From: Streptomyces chartreusis NRRL 3882 | GTDB taxonomy: Bacteria > Actinomycetota > Actinomycetes > Streptomycetales > Streptomycetaceae | Length of the DNA stretch: 64,000 bases | Reading direction: 5' to 3' | Assembly (NCBI RefSeq): GCF_900236475.1 | Contig: NZ_LT963352.1 | Location: forward strand, 4,480,501 to 4,544,500 | In this document: piece after piece, positions 24,916 through 33,730 of the stretch | How positions within the stretch are numbered: position 1 is the stretch's first letter | Layout: every line of letters starts with the position of its first letter | Notes under the pieces: generated by a model | The model's input: only the letters and a program-made list of their open reading frames with translations | Database searches by the model: none | Told to the model about the DNA's origin: nothing | Translations under genes and position numbers: made by a program

Positions 24916-25638
24916 CTACCGCAGCGCGAGTCCCGCCCGGCCCGGCTCCTCCAGCGCCCCGTCCGCCGTGTCCGCCTCCCTGCCGACGTCCGCCTCCCCG
25001 TCGGCGTGCGGGTCCGCGTGGTCCGGCCCGGTCCCGGCCGGGTCCAGTGCGCCGGCCAGGTGTGGTGCGGCCACGCACGGCAGGAGCAGGTGCCACAGGT
25101 CGGTCAGCGAGGGGCGGGCGAGCCAGCCGGGGTCCTCCCGGGCCAGCACCTCGATGCCGGTCGTGGCGGCGAGGACCACGGCGCTGGAGCGGTGGGGCGG
25201 CATCCCGGCGGCGAGTTCGCCCCTGCGCTCCGCCTCGGCCAGCAGCTCGTGCACGCACTCCCGCCACTCCCGGCGCAGGTCACGCACCCGCCCGGCGACC
25301 GCCTCGGCGTTGAGCCGCAGCCCCGCGCGCACCACGATGTCGGCGCACAGCAGCCGGGCGACGTGGTGCGTGACGTCCACGAGGCGCTGCAGGGCGCACC
25401 CGTCGCCGCCGCGGCCCCGGGCCGCGACCCGGCGCAGCGCACGGGCGGCCGCGCGCTCGACGGCTTCGGCCACGGCGGCCTTGTTCGCGAAGTGGAAGTG
25501 CAGCGCGCCCGAGCTGACGCCGGCTCCCGCGCTGATCTCCGCAAGACTGGCCCGGATGTATCCCCGCGCCTCGAACTGCTCGGCCGCCGACCGGATCAGC
25601 GCGAGACGGGTCCGGACGGCCCGGTCCTGTTTGGTCAC
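24916..25638 (-). CDS. Second ArpA/ScbR-like TetR regulator
   Basis: A 240-residue receptor-type repressor. The N-terminus KQDRAVRTRLALIRSAAEQFEARGYIRASLAEISAGAGVSSGALHFHFANK matches the ArpA family. The position equivalent to the lactone-stacking Trp is kept (RREW, Trp125). Such second copies are often pseudo-receptors (like ScbR2 or JadR2) answering to other ligands. The acidic Asp/His/Glu-rich tail (DHADPHADGEADVGREADTAD) is unusual. GTG at 25638 begins the conserved HTH arm. It lies downstream of a perfect inverted repeat at 25677. Confidence 0.85.
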   Translation of the reverse strand: MTKQDRAVRTRLALIRSAAEQFEARGYIRASLAEISAGAGVSSGALHFHFANKAAVAEAVERAAARALRRVAARGRGGDGCALQRLVDVTHHVARLLCADIVVRAGLRLNAEAVAGRVRDLRREWRECVHELLAEAERRGELAAGMPPHRSSAVVLAATTGIEVLAREDPGWLARPSLTDLWHLLLPCVAAPHLAGALDPAGTGPDHADPHADGEADVGREADTADGALEEPGRAGLALR

Positions 25639-25676
25639 CCCTGGCTCCCGTGGAGGGCTCTGATGGCGACGCAATG

Positions 25677-25694
25677 AAACCAACTCGCTGGTTT
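25677..25694. promoter_or_regulatory. Candidate operator upstream of second ArpA-like regulator
   Basis: AAACCA (25677-25682) and TGGTTT (25689-25694) form a perfect inverted repeat with a 6-base spacer, 39 bp before the regulator start. This is consistent with an autoregulatory ARE-type site. Confidence 0.55.
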
Positions 25695-25791
25695 TTGCAC
25701 AACGCGCTCCCGGGCCGAGGGGGTTCGGTCCGGCCGTCACCGCCTGCCGCCCCCGCCGGGAGCGGGTCGGCCGGGCCCGGCCGACCCGCTC

Positions 25792-26457
25792 CTACGCCCG
25801 CAAGTACGCCAGCACGGCCAGCACCCGGCGATGCGTCTCGTCCGCCGGTGGCAGGTCAAGCTTGGTGAGGATGCCGGAGATGTGCTTGCCCACGGCCGCC
25901 TCGGAGACGACCAGTTCGCGCGCGATCGCGCCGTTGGACCTGCCCTCCGCGATCAGCGCCAGCACCTCCCGCTCACGTGGGGTGAGCCGCTCCAGCGGGT
26001 CGCGGCGGCGGCGCAGCAACTGCCGTACGACCTCGGGGTCGACGACCGTGCCGCCGTCGGCCACCTCGCCGAGCGCCTCGACGAACTCCTCGACCTGACC
26101 GACCCGGTCCTTGAGCAGATAGCCGACGCCCGTGCCGTCACCGGAGTCCAGCAGCTCGGCGGCGTACCGGCGCTGCACGTACTGGCTGAGGACCAGGACG
26201 GGCAGCGTGGGCCGCTCCTGGCGCAGCCGTACCGCCGCGTGCAGGCCCTCGTCCTGGAAGCCGGGCGGCATCCGCACGTCCGTCACGACCACGTCGGGCG
26301 CGTGCTCCCCGACGGCCGCGATCAGTGCCCCGGCGTCCCCGACGGCCGCGACGACCTCGTGTCCGCAGCGGCCGAGCAGCCCGACGAGCCCGTCCCGCAG
26401 CAGCACGCTGTCCTCGGCCAGGACCACCCGCAGCGGTCGCTCAACTCGCAGGGTCAC
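25792..26457 (-). CDS. NarL/LuxR-type response regulator
   Basis: A 221-residue response regulator with a receiver domain (phospho-acceptor Asp60 in VVVTDVRMP) and a C-terminal LuxR-type HTH (ERLTPREREVLALIAEGRSNGAIARELVVSEAAVGKHISGILTKL). The GTG start at 26457 lies inside the kinase 3' end (17-bp overlap), so the pair is coupled. It probably controls the divergent MacB/FtsX-type transporter. Confidence 0.92.
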   Translation of the reverse strand: MTLRVERPLRVVLAEDSVLLRDGLVGLLGRCGHEVVAAVGDAGALIAAVGEHAPDVVVTDVRMPPGFQDEGLHAAVRLRQERPTLPVLVLSQYVQRRYAAELLDSGDGTGVGYLLKDRVGQVEEFVEALGEVADGGTVVDPEVVRQLLRRRRDPLERLTPREREVLALIAEGRSNGAIARELVVSEAAVGKHISGILTKLDLPPADETHRRVLAVLAYLRA

Positions 26458-27712
26458 AAGGGATCTCCACACGCAGCAGGGTCGGTCCGCCGGGCGGACT
26501 GGACAGGGAGAGTCTGCCATCGAGCACCGACACCCGGTCGGCGAGTCCGGTCAGCCCGCTGCCCTCCCCGGCCCGCGCACCACCGCGCCCGTCGTCGCGG
26601 ATCGACAGGACCAGCCGGCCGCTGCGGTACCCGCCGCTCACTTCCGCCCGGCTCGCCCCGCTGTGCCTGCCCACGTTGGCGAGCGCCTCGCACACCACGA
26701 AGTACGCGGCGGCCTCGACGGCCTGGGAGAACCGCCCGGGCAGCTGCAGATCGACGTCCACGGGCACCGCCGAGCGGTCGGCGGCGTCGGCGACGGCGGC
26801 TTCGAGGCCGTAGTCGGCGAGGACCTTGGGGTGGATGCCGTGGATGAGTTCGCGCAGTTCCTCAAGGGCCGTGCCCGCCTGAGCATGGGCCTTGGCGAGC
26901 TGCTCGGCCAGCGGACCCGGCGGGGCGTCCAGCCGGGCCAGGCCGAGCGTCATGGTCAGGGCGACGAGCCGCTGCTGCGCCCCGTCGTGCAGATCGCGCT
27001 CGATCCGCCGCCGTTCCGCCTCGAACGCGTCCACCAACCGCACCCGGGACCGGGCCAGTTCGACCACCCTTGCCCCTAGGTCGGCCTCGCGCGGCGCGAC
27101 CAGCAGCCGGGCCAGCCCGGCCCGCGCACCGGCGGCGACGCCCAGCAGGTAGGCGCCCAGACCGAGCAGGACCAGCCCGAGGACGGCACACCCGACGGCA
27201 GCGGGCCAGGTGGTGACCAGCCACAGCTTGAGGACCTTCGCCTCGCCCAAGACGGCCATGAGCACGGGAGTCGCCACCACGGAGAGCGGTCCCAGCAGGA
27301 AGACGGCGAACGCGAGGGCGTCGACCGGCCACAACAGCCCCGCGAACAGCAGGGCGTGGCCCAGCTCCCGCCAGGTGGCCCGCTCCCGCAACCGGGTCGA
27401 CAGCCAGGCCCGCAGCCCCGGCTCCCGGGGCGCCTCGTGCGGGTCGGACGCCGGCTCCGCGTCGACCAGCCGCAGCCGGAACCGCTCCACCGCCGCCACC
27501 GGAATGCCCGCCAGGGCCGTCCCGAGCAGCAGGGGCAGCCCCACCAGCGCGAGGGCGAGCACCCCGCCGGCCGCCACCGAGACCGCGATCCCCACGAGCA
27601 CGACGACACCGGTCACCGCGCCGGTGAGCAGGTATGCGGCCGACCGCCACGGCCACGCCGACAGCGGATAACCGGGGCGGGACATGGCCTGCCACACGTT
27701 CCGAGGATGCAT
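26441..27712 (-). CDS. Two-component sensor histidine kinase (HisKA_3)
   Basis: A 423-residue NarX/DesK-type kinase. Four to five TM segments in two groups (about 27-75 and 117-192) enclose a short loop. The dimerisation helix carries the phospho-His in EAERRRIERDLHDGAQQRL (His242), and an HATPase_c domain ends with DDGRGGARAGEGSGLTGLADRV. The almost absent extracellular domain is typical of intramembrane-sensing kinases that monitor cell-envelope stress or a partner transporter. Divergent from the ABC transporter genes. An alternative start is the Met at 27685. Confidence 0.9.
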   Translation of the reverse strand: MHPRNVWQAMSRPGYPLSAWPWRSAAYLLTGAVTGVVVLVGIAVSVAAGGVLALALVGLPLLLGTALAGIPVAAVERFRLRLVDAEPASDPHEAPREPGLRAWLSTRLRERATWRELGHALLFAGLLWPVDALAFAVFLLGPLSVVATPVLMAVLGEAKVLKLWLVTTWPAAVGCAVLGLVLLGLGAYLLGVAAGARAGLARLLVAPREADLGARVVELARSRVRLVDAFEAERRRIERDLHDGAQQRLVALTMTLGLARLDAPPGPLAEQLAKAHAQAGTALEELRELIHGIHPKVLADYGLEAAVADAADRSAVPVDVDLQLPGRFSQAVEAAAYFVVCEALANVGRHSGASRAEVSGGYRSGRLVLSIRDDGRGGARAGEGSGLTGLADRVSVLDGRLSLSSPPGGPTLLRVEIPCDPAS

Positions 27713-27868
27713 GGGGATCACCGTAGAAGCGGGCCGGGGCCCCGGCCATGGGCTCGGACGGAGGCCCGGAGGTATGCCTGGCCCTACCCCAGTTCTAGGC
27801 CCCGCCGCACTGCGCACACCCGCCCCCGCCCGGTTTGGTGGAAGCGACACCGACACCAGGGGGAACCC

Positions 27869-28594
27869 ATGACACACGACGCCGTCCGGCTGGACTCGGT
27901 CACCAGGACGTACGGGCCCGTGACCGCACTCGACGAGGTCTCCCTGGCGTTCCCCGCCGGGACCTTCACCGCCGTCATGGGCCCCTCCGGCTCCGGCAAG
28001 TCGACCCTGCTCCAGTGCGCCGCCGGCCTGGACCGGCCGACCTCCGGCTCGGTCAGCCTCGCCGGCACCGAACTGGCCGGGCTGAGCGAGCGCCGGCTGA
28101 CCCTGCTGCGCCGCGAGCGCGTCGGGTTCGTCTTCCAGGCGTTCAACCTGCTGCCCTCGCTGACCGCCGAGCAGAACGTCGCCCTGCCCCTGCGGCTGGC
28201 CGGCCGGCGCGTTGCCAAGGCCCGGGTGCGCCAGGCGCTCCAGCAGGTCGGCCTCGCTGAACGAGCCCGGCACAGACCGTCCCGGCTCTCCGGCGGCCAG
28301 CAGCAACGTGTCGCCCTGGCCCGCGCGTTGATCACCCGTCCCGACGTGCTGTTCGCCGACGAACCGACCGGCGCCCTGGACACCGGCACCGGCCGCGAGG
28401 TGCTCGGGCTGCTGCGCGGCATGGTCGACCGCGAGGGCCAGACCGTCGTCATGGTCACGCACGACCCGGTGGCCGCCGCGTACGCCGACCGCGTGGTCTT
28501 CCTCGTCGACGGGCGTGTCCACGGGGAGTTGACCGGCCCGAGCGCCGACACCGTCGCCGCGCGCATGACCCGCCTGGAGGCCGTGCCGTGCTGA
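27869..28594 (+). CDS. ABC transporter ATP-binding protein (MacB/LolD type)
   Basis: A 241-residue ATPase: Walker A GPSGSGKST, signature LSGGQQQRVALARAL, Walker B VLFADEPTGALD and the H-loop MVTHDP. The MacB/LolD subfamily powers mechanotransmission or lipoprotein/peptide export with FtsX-like permeases. ATG at 27869 follows AGGGGGAA. Its stop overlaps the permease start by 7 bp. Confidence 0.92.
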   Translation: MTHDAVRLDSVTRTYGPVTALDEVSLAFPAGTFTAVMGPSGSGKSTLLQCAAGLDRPTSGSVSLAGTELAGLSERRLTLLRRERVGFVFQAFNLLPSLTAEQNVALPLRLAGRRVAKARVRQALQQVGLAERARHRPSRLSGGQQQRVALARALITRPDVLFADEPTGALDTGTGREVLGLLRGMVDREGQTVVMVTHDPVAAAYADRVVFLVDGRVHGELTGPSADTVAARMTRLEAVPC

Positions 28595-31026
28595 GCGTCG
28601 CCCTGCGCACCCTGCGCACCCGCTGGGCCACCTTCACCGGCAGCTTCGTCGCGCTCTCGCTGGGCGTGGCGCTGCTCACCGTGACGGGCCTGGCCCTGGC
28701 CTCGTCGGCCACCGCCCCGGAGCGCGCCCCCGAACGCTTCGCGGCAGCGCCCGTCGTGGTCAAGGGACAGGACACCCTGCGCGTACCGACCCCGATCGGC
28801 GCCCGCGAGTCCCGGCTCGCGCACCCGCGTCCCGTACCGGCCACGACCGTCGCGCGGTTGCGGAAGCTGGGCCGGGTCGTCGAGGACCGGGCGTTCCCCG
28901 TACGAGCGGAGGGCGGCCCCGCCGACCTGGTCGGCCACCCCTGGTCCACCGCCGCGTTCGCCCCCTACGACCTCGCCACCGGCCGGGCACCGCGCGCGGC
29001 CGACGAGGCCGTCGTCACCGGCGACCGGGCACACCCGGGTCAACGCCTGCGCACCGACCGGGGCACCGTACGCGTCGTCGGCACACTCACCTCGCGCGGC
29101 TTCGAGAACGCCGTGTTCTTCACCGACGCCCGAGCAGCCCGACTCGCGCCGCCGGTCACGCAGTTGGTCGTCGAGGCCGACCCGGCAGCCGTGCGGGCGG
29201 CGGTGGGCGGCAGCGCCCAGGTCCTCACCGGGACCGCGCGCCGCCTCGCCGACGCCGATCCCGGCCGGGACAGCGAGGCCCTCACGGCGATGAACTCCCT
29301 GTTCGGCACGGCAGGCGGCGTCACCGCCTTCGTGTCGGTGTTCGTCGTGGCGTCGACCTTCGCCTTCGCGGTCGCCCAGCGGCGCCGGGAGTTCGCCCTG
29401 CTGCGCACCGCCGGGGCCACTCCGGGCCAGATCCGCCGGACCGTCCTCGCCGAGGCCCTCGCCGTCGGCACCCTCGCCTCGGCCGCCGGCTGCGCGCTCG
29501 GCTCCCACGGGGCACCGCGCCTCGCCGCCTGGGTCGTCGCCAACGGTCTCGCCCCGGCCTGGTTCACCATCGGCGACCACACCTGGCCGTACCACGCGGC
29601 CTTCTGGACCGGCCTGCTCGTCGCACTGTGCGGAGCGACCGCGGCGTCCTGGCGGGCCGGCCGCACCGGCCCCACCGAGGCACTGCGGGAGGCCGCGGCG
29701 GAGAGCGGCACGATCACCCGGGGCCGCCTGCTCTGCGGCACTGTCCTGCTGCTGACGGCCGTGGTGACCCTGGGCCTGTCCCTGGCCGGCGACCCGGCCG
29801 GTCTGCTGCACCGCAAGTCCTTCGTCAGCCGCCCGATGCTGCTGATCACCGCGGCCGCCCTGCTCTCCCCGCTGGTGCTGCGCCCCCTGACCCGGCTGCT
29901 GACGTGGCTGCCCGGTGCCTGCGCCCTGCTGGTCCGCGAGAACACCGCCGCCGGGATGCGCCGCACCGCCGCGCTCGCGGCGCCCGTCCTGGTCACCGTC
30001 GCCCTCGCGGGTTCCCTGCTCGGCGCCACCGCGACCCTGAACCGGGCGAAGAGCACCGAGACGAGTGAGCGCACCACCGCCGCCTTCGTCGTGACCCCGC
30101 CGGCCGGCACCGGCCTCGACGCCGCCGCCCTGCGCAGACTGCGCGCCGTCCCGGGCATCGAGACGTCACCGACGTCCTCGACGGCCGTCCACGTCCTGGA
30201 GGACGGCGTGGCACTCATCCGCTCCGAGGCCCGCGCCGCCACCCCCGGCCCCCTCGCGGCCACCACCCGCCTGCCCCTGGCCGCCGGCGCGGTGAGCGAC
30301 CTCGACGACGACTCGATCATCGTCAACGAGGAGTGGCAGCGGCACCGGGTGGGCGACCGGGTCCGGGTCTGGCTCGGCGACGGAACGCCGCGCACCCTGC
30401 GGATCGCCGCGGTGATGCGCACCGGCACCGGCGACAACGGCGTCTACGTCACCCCGCGCAACGCCCCGGGCGCCACGATCGACCGGATCGACGTGGCCCT
30501 GACCGCCGGAGCGGACCCGGGAACCGTCGTCACCGCACTCCGCCGGGCACTCGGCACCGGCAACGGCCAGGTCCTCACCCGCGCGGAATGGATCCGGGCC
30601 ACCCGCCCCGAGGCACACCGCACCACCCGCCTCGGCCTCCTGCTGGTCCTCGGCATCGCCCTCCTGTACACGGGCATCTCCGTGGCCAACACCATGGTCA
30701 TGGCGACGTCCGACCGGGCCCGCGACCTGGCCGCGCTGCGGCTGGCCGGCGCCACCCGGTGGCAGGTCCTGAGGCTGACCTGCGCCGAGGCCCTGACGGT
30801 CGTGGCGGCCGGTGCCCTTCTCGGTCTCCTGGTCGCCGCCCTCAATTTGGCCGGCCTGGCGAGCGCCCTCGCCCTGCTGTCGGCCCCGGTCACGATCGAG
30901 CTCCCCTGGCAGGCCCTCGGCACGACGACGGCCGTCTGTGCCCTCCTCGCCGTGACCTCCGCGATCGTCCCGGCCGCCCTCGCCCTGCGCCGCCGCCCGG
31001 CACAACCGGCGGGCGTACGGGCGTGA
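28588..31026 (+). CDS. FtsX-like ABC transporter permease
   Basis: An 812-residue permease with a first TM helix at residues about 15-35, a long extracytoplasmic domain (about 40-245), two FtsX modules (about 250-360 and 690-800) and central TM helices (about 385-460). The ten-TM, two-FtsX layout is that of permeases next to two-component systems in actinobacteria, linked to resistance to envelope-active compounds. It pairs with the overlapping ATPase and is probably controlled by the divergent kinase/regulator. Confidence 0.9.
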   Translation: MLSVALRTLRTRWATFTGSFVALSLGVALLTVTGLALASSATAPERAPERFAAAPVVVKGQDTLRVPTPIGARESRLAHPRPVPATTVARLRKLGRVVEDRAFPVRAEGGPADLVGHPWSTAAFAPYDLATGRAPRAADEAVVTGDRAHPGQRLRTDRGTVRVVGTLTSRGFENAVFFTDARAARLAPPVTQLVVEADPAAVRAAVGGSAQVLTGTARRLADADPGRDSEALTAMNSLFGTAGGVTAFVSVFVVASTFAFAVAQRRREFALLRTAGATPGQIRRTVLAEALAVGTLASAAGCALGSHGAPRLAAWVVANGLAPAWFTIGDHTWPYHAAFWTGLLVALCGATAASWRAGRTGPTEALREAAAESGTITRGRLLCGTVLLLTAVVTLGLSLAGDPAGLLHRKSFVSRPMLLITAAALLSPLVLRPLTRLLTWLPGACALLVRENTAAGMRRTAALAAPVLVTVALAGSLLGATATLNRAKSTETSERTTAAFVVTPPAGTGLDAAALRRLRAVPGIETSPTSSTAVHVLEDGVALIRSEARAATPGPLAATTRLPLAAGAVSDLDDDSIIVNEEWQRHRVGDRVRVWLGDGTPRTLRIAAVMRTGTGDNGVYVTPRNAPGATIDRIDVALTAGADPGTVVTALRRALGTGNGQVLTRAEWIRATRPEAHRTTRLGLLLVLGIALLYTGISVANTMVMATSDRARDLAALRLAGATRWQVLRLTCAEALTVVAAGALLGLLVAALNLAGLASALALLSAPVTIELPWQALGTTTAVCALLAVTSAIVPAALALRRRPAQPAGVRA

Positions 31027-31045
31027 CGCCCCGAGGGCAGGTCCA

Positions 31046-31058
31046 TTTCATGATGAAA
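31046..31058. promoter_or_regulatory. Palindrome upstream of HxlR-type regulator
   Basis: TTTCATGATGAAA is an interrupted palindrome (TTTCA-TGA-TGAAA) 18 bp upstream of the HxlR start, a probable autoregulatory operator. Confidence 0.5.
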
Positions 31059-31075
31059 CCGATAACCTGGCAGCC

Positions 31076-31609
31076 GTGAAACGGACCTCGTTCGACACCT
31101 GGCCCTGCTCCATCGCCCGCACCGCCGACATCCTGGGCGACGCCTGGAGCCTGCTGGTGCTGCGCGAGGTCTTCTACGGCGAATCCCGCTTCGACGGCTT
31201 CATCGGCTCGCTCGGCATCGCCCGCAACACCCTCACCGACCGGCTGCGGCGCCTGGAGTCCGAGGGCCTGCTGCGGCGACAGGCCTACCAGAGCGACCCG
31301 GTCCGCCACGAGTACCTGCTGACGGACAAGGGCCGCGACTTCTTCGGCGTACTCGCCGCGATCAACGCCTGGGGCGACCGCTGGCTGGCCGGCGACGAGG
31401 GCGCACCGGTGGTCCTGCACCACACGCCCTGCGACCACGACACCGAGGCCCGGGTCGTCTGCTCCCGCTGCGGCGAGCCGCTGCGCCACCAGGACCTGGC
31501 CGCCCGCACCGGCCCCGGCTACCCGGCCCGCCTCCTCGACGACCCGGCCGTACGCGAACGCTTCGCCCCCGGCCGGTCGCTGGGGGACTTGCGAGCCAAC
31601 CAGGCCTGA
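31076..31609 (+). CDS. HxlR-family winged-helix regulator
   Basis: A 177-residue MarR/HxlR-type regulator. The family opening CSIARTADILGDAWSLLVLREVFYGESRFDGFIGSLGIARNTLTDRLRRLESEGLL is complete. The C-terminal extension contains CxxC (VVCSRCGEPLRHQ), which could bind zinc or sense redox; shorter HxlR proteins lack it. The regulated gene is unknown; the nearest upstream operon (ABC permease) runs in the same direction. Confidence 0.87.
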   Translation: MKRTSFDTWPCSIARTADILGDAWSLLVLREVFYGESRFDGFIGSLGIARNTLTDRLRRLESEGLLRRQAYQSDPVRHEYLLTDKGRDFFGVLAAINAWGDRWLAGDEGAPVVLHHTPCDHDTEARVVCSRCGEPLRHQDLAARTGPGYPARLLDDPAVRERFAPGRSLGDLRANQA

Positions 31610-31674
31610 GAGCTTCCTCACACGCGCGCGATCACGGGCGCCGCGAGACAACCGTCACATCCGCGGACACGAAA

Positions 31675-31705
31675 AAGGGGCGGCATCTGAACGATGCCGC
31701 CCCTT
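31675..31705 (-). terminator. Terminator of tRNA-Leu
   Basis: A perfect 13-bp stem, AAGGGGCGGCATC (31675-31687) with GATGCCGCCCCTT (31693-31705). Read on the minus strand it ends in a run of five T, placing it directly after the tRNA-Leu gene. Confidence 0.8.
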
Positions 31706-31711
31706 CGAGGG

Positions 31712-31795
31712 TGCGCGAGGGGGGAGTTGAACCCCCACGCCCTTGCGGGCACTGGAACCTGAATCCAGCGCGTCTGCCTATTCCGCCACCCGCGC
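31712..31795 (-). tRNA. tRNA-Leu (anticodon CAG)
   Basis: An 84-nt class II tRNA read on the minus strand. The acceptor stem GCGCGGG pairs with CTCGCGC. The D arm GTGGCGGAATAGGCAGAC is present, the anticodon loop TTCAGGT gives CAG (reads CUG, the main Leu codon in Streptomyces), a long variable arm follows, and the T loop is GGTTCAACTC with a GGGGG/CCCCC stem. CCA is not fully encoded. Confidence 0.95.
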
Positions 31796-31799
31796 ATTG

Positions 31800-32269
31800 G
31801 GTGTGTCGTGGGCTCCTGCCCCTTGGGGCCCGGCGCCTTCCGACACCCAGAACATTAGCACGCGGGACGGGGTGGATTCACATCCGTTCTTCCGCAGGCA
31901 GACCCGCCTCCGAACCTTCGGTGCCCCGGCCACGTATCAACGGGTGGCGCTTCACGTATCAACCTCGTACCGGTACCCCCCGTCTCCCCAGGAGGCGGTC
32001 CGGGTCCACAGCCGGGTGCGGGACACTGGTCTTCAGCCGCCTCTACGATCCTTGTCAGGAGTACGCGAGAGCGGTTGCGCGGCAGCCGTACCACCGGAGG
32101 AGTTCGAAGGGGAGCTCCACAGGGAACTTCGTCATGCGTCGACACCCGTCGGCCGTGCTGACAGGGGGAACCAGCCGATCGAGCGGCGCGTGGATACGAT
32201 CAGTAAGCAGTACCAGGCAAGCGGCCCGCAGGGCAGTACACAGGACGGCAGCGACGGAGGAGGTGCCCC
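31800..32269. other. Non-coding region before the fhaA operon
   Basis: This 470-bp region between divergent tRNA-Leu and fhaA has no credible gene. It must hold both promoters; I could not single out a convincing -35/-10 pair. Confidence 0.5.
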
Positions 32270-33118
32270 ATGGGAGTCCTGAAGAAGTTCGAGCAGCGTC
32301 TCGAAGGTCTGGTCAACGGCACCTTCGCCAAGGTGTTCAAGTCCGAGGTCCAGCCCGTGGAGATCGCCGGCGCGCTCCAGCGCGAGTGCGACAACAACGC
32401 CACCATCTGGAACCGCGACCGGACGGTCGTGCCCAACGACTTCATCGTGGAGCTGAGCACGCCGGACTTCGAGCGGCTCAGCCCCTACTCCGGCCAGCTC
32501 GGCGACGAGCTCGCCGGCATGGTGCGTGACTACGCCAAGCAGCAGCGCTACACCTTCATGGGCCCGATCAAGGTGCACCTGGAGAAGGCCGACGACCTGG
32601 ACACCGGCCTGTACCGGGTGCGCAGCCGTACGCTCGCCTCCTCCAGCAGCCAGCAGGCCCCGTCAGGCGCCGCCCCGCCCGCCGGACGTCCCGGCGGCTA
32701 CGGCTACCCGCCGGCCGCCGCGCCCGCGGGCGCCCCGCCCATGCCGTCCGCGCCGCCGCCCGGCGGCCGCCCCGGCGGGTACGGCTACCCGCAGCCCGCG
32801 GGCCAGCGGCCCCCGGCCGCCCCGGCGGCCGGCGGACGCACCCGCCACTGGATCGAGATCAACGGCACGCGCCATCAGATCTCCCGCCCGACGCTGGTGC
32901 TGGGCCGCAGCACCGACGCCGACGTGCGGATCGACGACCCCGGCGTCTCCCGCCGGCACTGCGAGATCCGGACCGGAACGCCCTCGACGATCCAGGATCT
33001 CGGATCCACCAACGGCATCGTGGTGGACGGGCAGCACACCACCCGCGCTACGCTCCGCGACGGCTCGCGGATCGTCGTGGGCAGCACCACCATCATTTAC
33101 CGGCAAGCCGAAGGGTGA
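32270..33118 (+). CDS. fhaA: FHA-domain protein FhaA (DUF3662 plus FHA)
   Basis: A 282-residue cytosolic scaffold. Residues 1-120 form the DUF3662 domain (GVLKKFEQRLEGLVNGTFAKVFKSEVQPVEIAGALQRE), residues about 125-190 a Gly/Pro/Tyr-rich linker, and residues about 193-280 an FHA domain with phosphothreonine-binding residues GRS (212-214), SRRH (227-230) and STNG (246-249). In mycobacteria FhaA binds phosphorylated MviN and regulates peptidoglycan synthesis. First gene of the operon with the phosphatase, RodA, PBP and PASTA kinase. Confidence 0.92.
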   Translation: MGVLKKFEQRLEGLVNGTFAKVFKSEVQPVEIAGALQRECDNNATIWNRDRTVVPNDFIVELSTPDFERLSPYSGQLGDELAGMVRDYAKQQRYTFMGPIKVHLEKADDLDTGLYRVRSRTLASSSSQQAPSGAAPPAGRPGGYGYPPAAAPAGAPPMPSAPPPGGRPGGYGYPQPAGQRPPAAPAAGGRTRHWIEINGTRHQISRPTLVLGRSTDADVRIDDPGVSRRHCEIRTGTPSTIQDLGSTNGIVVDGQHTTRATLRDGSRIVVGSTTIIYRQAEG

Positions 33119-33128
33119 AGCGGGGGCA

Positions 33129-33638
33129 ATGTCAGAGCTGACCCTCACGGTCATGCGGCTGGGTTTCCTGGCCGTACTGTGGCTGTTCGTGATCGTGGCC
33201 GTGCAGGTCATCCGGAGCGACCTGTTCGGTACGCGTGTCACCCAGCGCGGATCGCGACGGGAGGCAGGCCGTCAGCAGCAGGCCGCCCGCCAGGCCCCGC
33301 CGCCGCAGCGCCAGCAGTCCGCCGGCGGCCGCCGCGGCCGTAACGCCCCCACCAAGCTGGTCGTGACCGAGGGCACCCTCACCGGCACCACGGTCGCGCT
33401 CCAGGGCCAGACCATCACCCTGGGCAGGGCGCACGACTCGACGATCGTGCTGGACGACGACTACGCCTCCAGCCGCCATGCCAGGATCTACCCGGACCGC
33501 GACGGCCAGTGGATCGTCGAGGACCTCGGCTCCACCAACGGCACGTACCTGGACCGGAACCGGCTGACGACTCCCACACCGATTGCGCTGGGCGCGCCGA
33601 TCCGCATCGGCAAGACCGTCATCGAGCTGCGGAAGTAG
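33129..33638 (+). CDS. fhaB: FHA-domain protein FhaB
   Basis: A 169-residue protein: one N-terminal TM helix (about 9-26), a Gln/Arg-rich linker, and an FHA domain (about 75-165) with TLGRAHDSTIVLDDDYASSRHARI and DLGSTNGTYLDRNR. The mycobacterial counterpart (FhaB/FipA) is phosphorylated by PASTA kinases and links to FtsZ/FtsQ. It lies 10 bp after fhaA. Confidence 0.92.
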   Translation: MSELTLTVMRLGFLAVLWLFVIVAVQVIRSDLFGTRVTQRGSRREAGRQQQAARQAPPPQRQQSAGGRRGRNAPTKLVVTEGTLTGTTVALQGQTITLGRAHDSTIVLDDDYASSRHARIYPDRDGQWIVEDLGSTNGTYLDRNRLTTPTPIALGAPIRIGKTVIELRK

Positions 33639-33730
33639 TGCTACATCATGGATAGGCGCGAGCGGAGCGAGCACGCAGTGGCGGGCCCCACCCCGGGCCC
33701 CGGCGCGCTCCCGACCGGAGGGTGGGCAGT

